Below are positions 33,623 through 34,413 of a stretch of DNA of 34,413 nucleotides, in pieces. The stretch is taken from NCBI RefSeq assembly GCF_001646785.1, contig NZ_LRRH01000090.1:1-34413 (forward strand), in the 5' to 3' direction. Each line of letters begins with the position of its first letter. Position 1 is the stretch's first letter. This DNA comes from Rhodococcus phenolicus (GTDB lineage: Bacteria > Actinomycetota > Actinomycetes > Mycobacteriales > Mycobacteriaceae). The translations under genes and the position numbers were made by a program. The notes beneath the pieces are model-generated. The model saw nothing but the letters and a program-made list of their open reading frames with translations, had not been told where the DNA came from and ran no database searches.

Positions 33623-34413
33623 TCCTCACCCGCACCGACTGCGTGCCGCCCGGCGATCCAGGCGAACGTCATGCCGGGGCCGAGTGTGCCGCCGGGGCCG
33701 CCGTAGGAGGCACCGGTCGGGGAAGAGACGTTGCCGGCCGCGTACAACCCGGTGATGACGTCGCCGTCCAGATCGATCACTCGGGCATGCTCGTCGACCT
33801 TGGGACCGCCCTTCGTGCCGATGACGCCGCTCGTCAGCTCCATGGCGTAGAACGGCCCGTCCGTGATCGGGCCGAGGGTGCCCTCGATGCTGCCCTTCTT
33901 GTACGGGTCGCCCCACCACCGGTCGTGGGCGCTCTCACCGCGGGCGAAGTGCGGGTCCTTTCCGGCGGCGACATTCCTGTTCCACTGCTCGACCGTGCGC
34001 TCGAGCTCATCGCCCGGGATACCGAGTGTCAGGGCGAGGTCGTGCAGAGTGGCGCTCTCCACCAGCCACGGAGGGGTGGTGCCCGTGTAGGGGCGGCCCG
34101 TCGATCCGTAGGTGGTCAGGTAGGTGTGGTCGAAGATCAGCCACGCGGGCAGGTTGGCGTACCGGAACGCGGTGACGTCCTCCTGGTGGAAGGCGCCCAC
34201 GATGGAGTTGTAGCTCACGGCCTCGTTGGCGAAGCGCCGACCGGTCCGGTTCACCATGATGCTGCGTGGCCTCGTGCGATCGCCGTTGATCATCTCCAGG
34301 TTCATCGCATTGATGCCCTCGGGGAGCTCGGTGATGGGAATCCACCAGGCTTCGCGCATGTTCTGGAGCGCGGCCCCGGCACGCATGGCCATGCGCAGGC
34401 CGTCGCCCGTGTT
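33619..34413 (-). CDS. FAD-dependent dehydrogenase, KstD/fumarate-reductase-like, N-terminus beyond window
   Basis: C-terminal 264 residues of an FAD-binding oxidoreductase; the frame is open at the right edge, beginning NTGDGLRMAMRAGA. Features: RSIMVNRTGRRFANEAVSY, GPFYAMELTSGVIGTKGGPK and the closing FAD motif GLYAAGNVSSPTGASYGGPG then GTLGPGMTFAWIAGRHA. These match the 3-ketosteroid delta-1-dehydrogenase/fumarate reductase flavoprotein group. It is coupled to the acyl-CoA ligase by GTGA. Such enzymes introduce a double bond next to a ketone or acid. Substrate unknown because the catalytic N-terminal part is missing. Confidence 0.88.
   Translation of the reverse strand, partial: NTGDGLRMAMRAGAALQNMREAWWIPITELPEGINAMNLEMINGDRTRPRSIMVNRTGRRFANEAVSYNSIVGAFHQEDVTAFRYANLPAWLIFDHTYLTTYGSTGRPYTGTTPPWLVESATLHDLALTLGIPGDELERTVEQWNRNVAAGKDPHFARGESAHDRWWGDPYKKGSIEGTLGPITDGPFYAMELTSGVIGTKGGPKVDEHARVIDLDGDVITGLYAAGNVSSPTGASYGGPGGTLGPGMTFAWIAGRHAVGAGEE

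Noticed and set aside
1-34413. Mobile element, CRISPR or prophage
   Set aside because: No transposase, integrase, long terminal repeats or regularly spaced repeats were found; gene style and GC are even across the window.

Overview
The window is high-GC DNA with densely packed genes, many GTG starts and many 4-base ATGA/GTGA overlaps. This, together with the gene families present (TerD/TerC stress genes, an LppX-like lipoprotein, an hpp-type hydroxyphenylpropionate cluster with an IclR regulator, a DUF664 DinB protein), suggests a Rhodococcus or close mycolic-acid actinobacterium. I saw no rRNA, tRNA, CRISPR array, insertion sequence or integrase. The longest gap between genes is about 240 bases.

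Region 1 (1-8230) is a tellurium-resistance/stress (Ter) locus. A minus-strand operon runs from 6229 leftward: a helical protein of unknown function, a CitE-like lyase, a phosphoribosyltransferase with a TRSP domain, a StiP/PELOTA phosphoribosyltransferase-like protein, a HAD phosphatase, and a TerD protein cut by the left edge. Divergent from it are a canonical terD and a DUF475/TerC membrane protein, each followed by a strong hairpin. The enzymes match the Ter-associated module predicted in the literature to make a nucleoside-like metabolite.

Region 2 (8250-12590) is mixed housekeeping: a lipoprotein, a metallo-beta-lactamase-fold hydrolase with an altered metal motif, a likely overlooked small ORF, TspO, a small membrane protein, an alpha/beta hydrolase and a DinB/DUF664 protein.

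Region 3 (12588-22789) is a carboxylate catabolic cluster around a TetR regulator. To its left are an NTF2-like protein, a DUF485 subunit and a sodium:solute symporter. To its right is a six-gene overlapping operon: acyl-CoA dehydrogenase, hotdog-SCP2-like fusion, alpha/beta hydrolase, AMP-dependent ligase, thiolase and CaiB/BaiF CoA-transferase. Both promoters carry the same 15-bp box (13/15 identical) just downstream of the predicted -10, so one regulator probably controls uptake and breakdown. The substrate is not identifiable from sequence.

Region 4 (22790-30000) is a 3-(3-hydroxyphenyl)propionate (hpp/mhp) pathway: ring-cleavage dioxygenase, C-C hydrolase, IclR regulator and FAD hydroxylase. 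It is followed by a crotonase-fold protein without the usual catalytic glutamates and a two-domain HSL-type esterase. GTGTATATAC-like elements sit at the predicted start sites of the dioxygenase and hydroxylase genes.

Region 5 (30000-34413) holds a flavin-containing monooxygenase, an acyl-CoA ligase and an FAD-dependent dehydrogenase cut by the right edge. The monooxygenase leader is 29/36 identical to the hydroxylase leader, which suggests it belongs to the same regulon and extends the pathway to an additional, unknown substrate.
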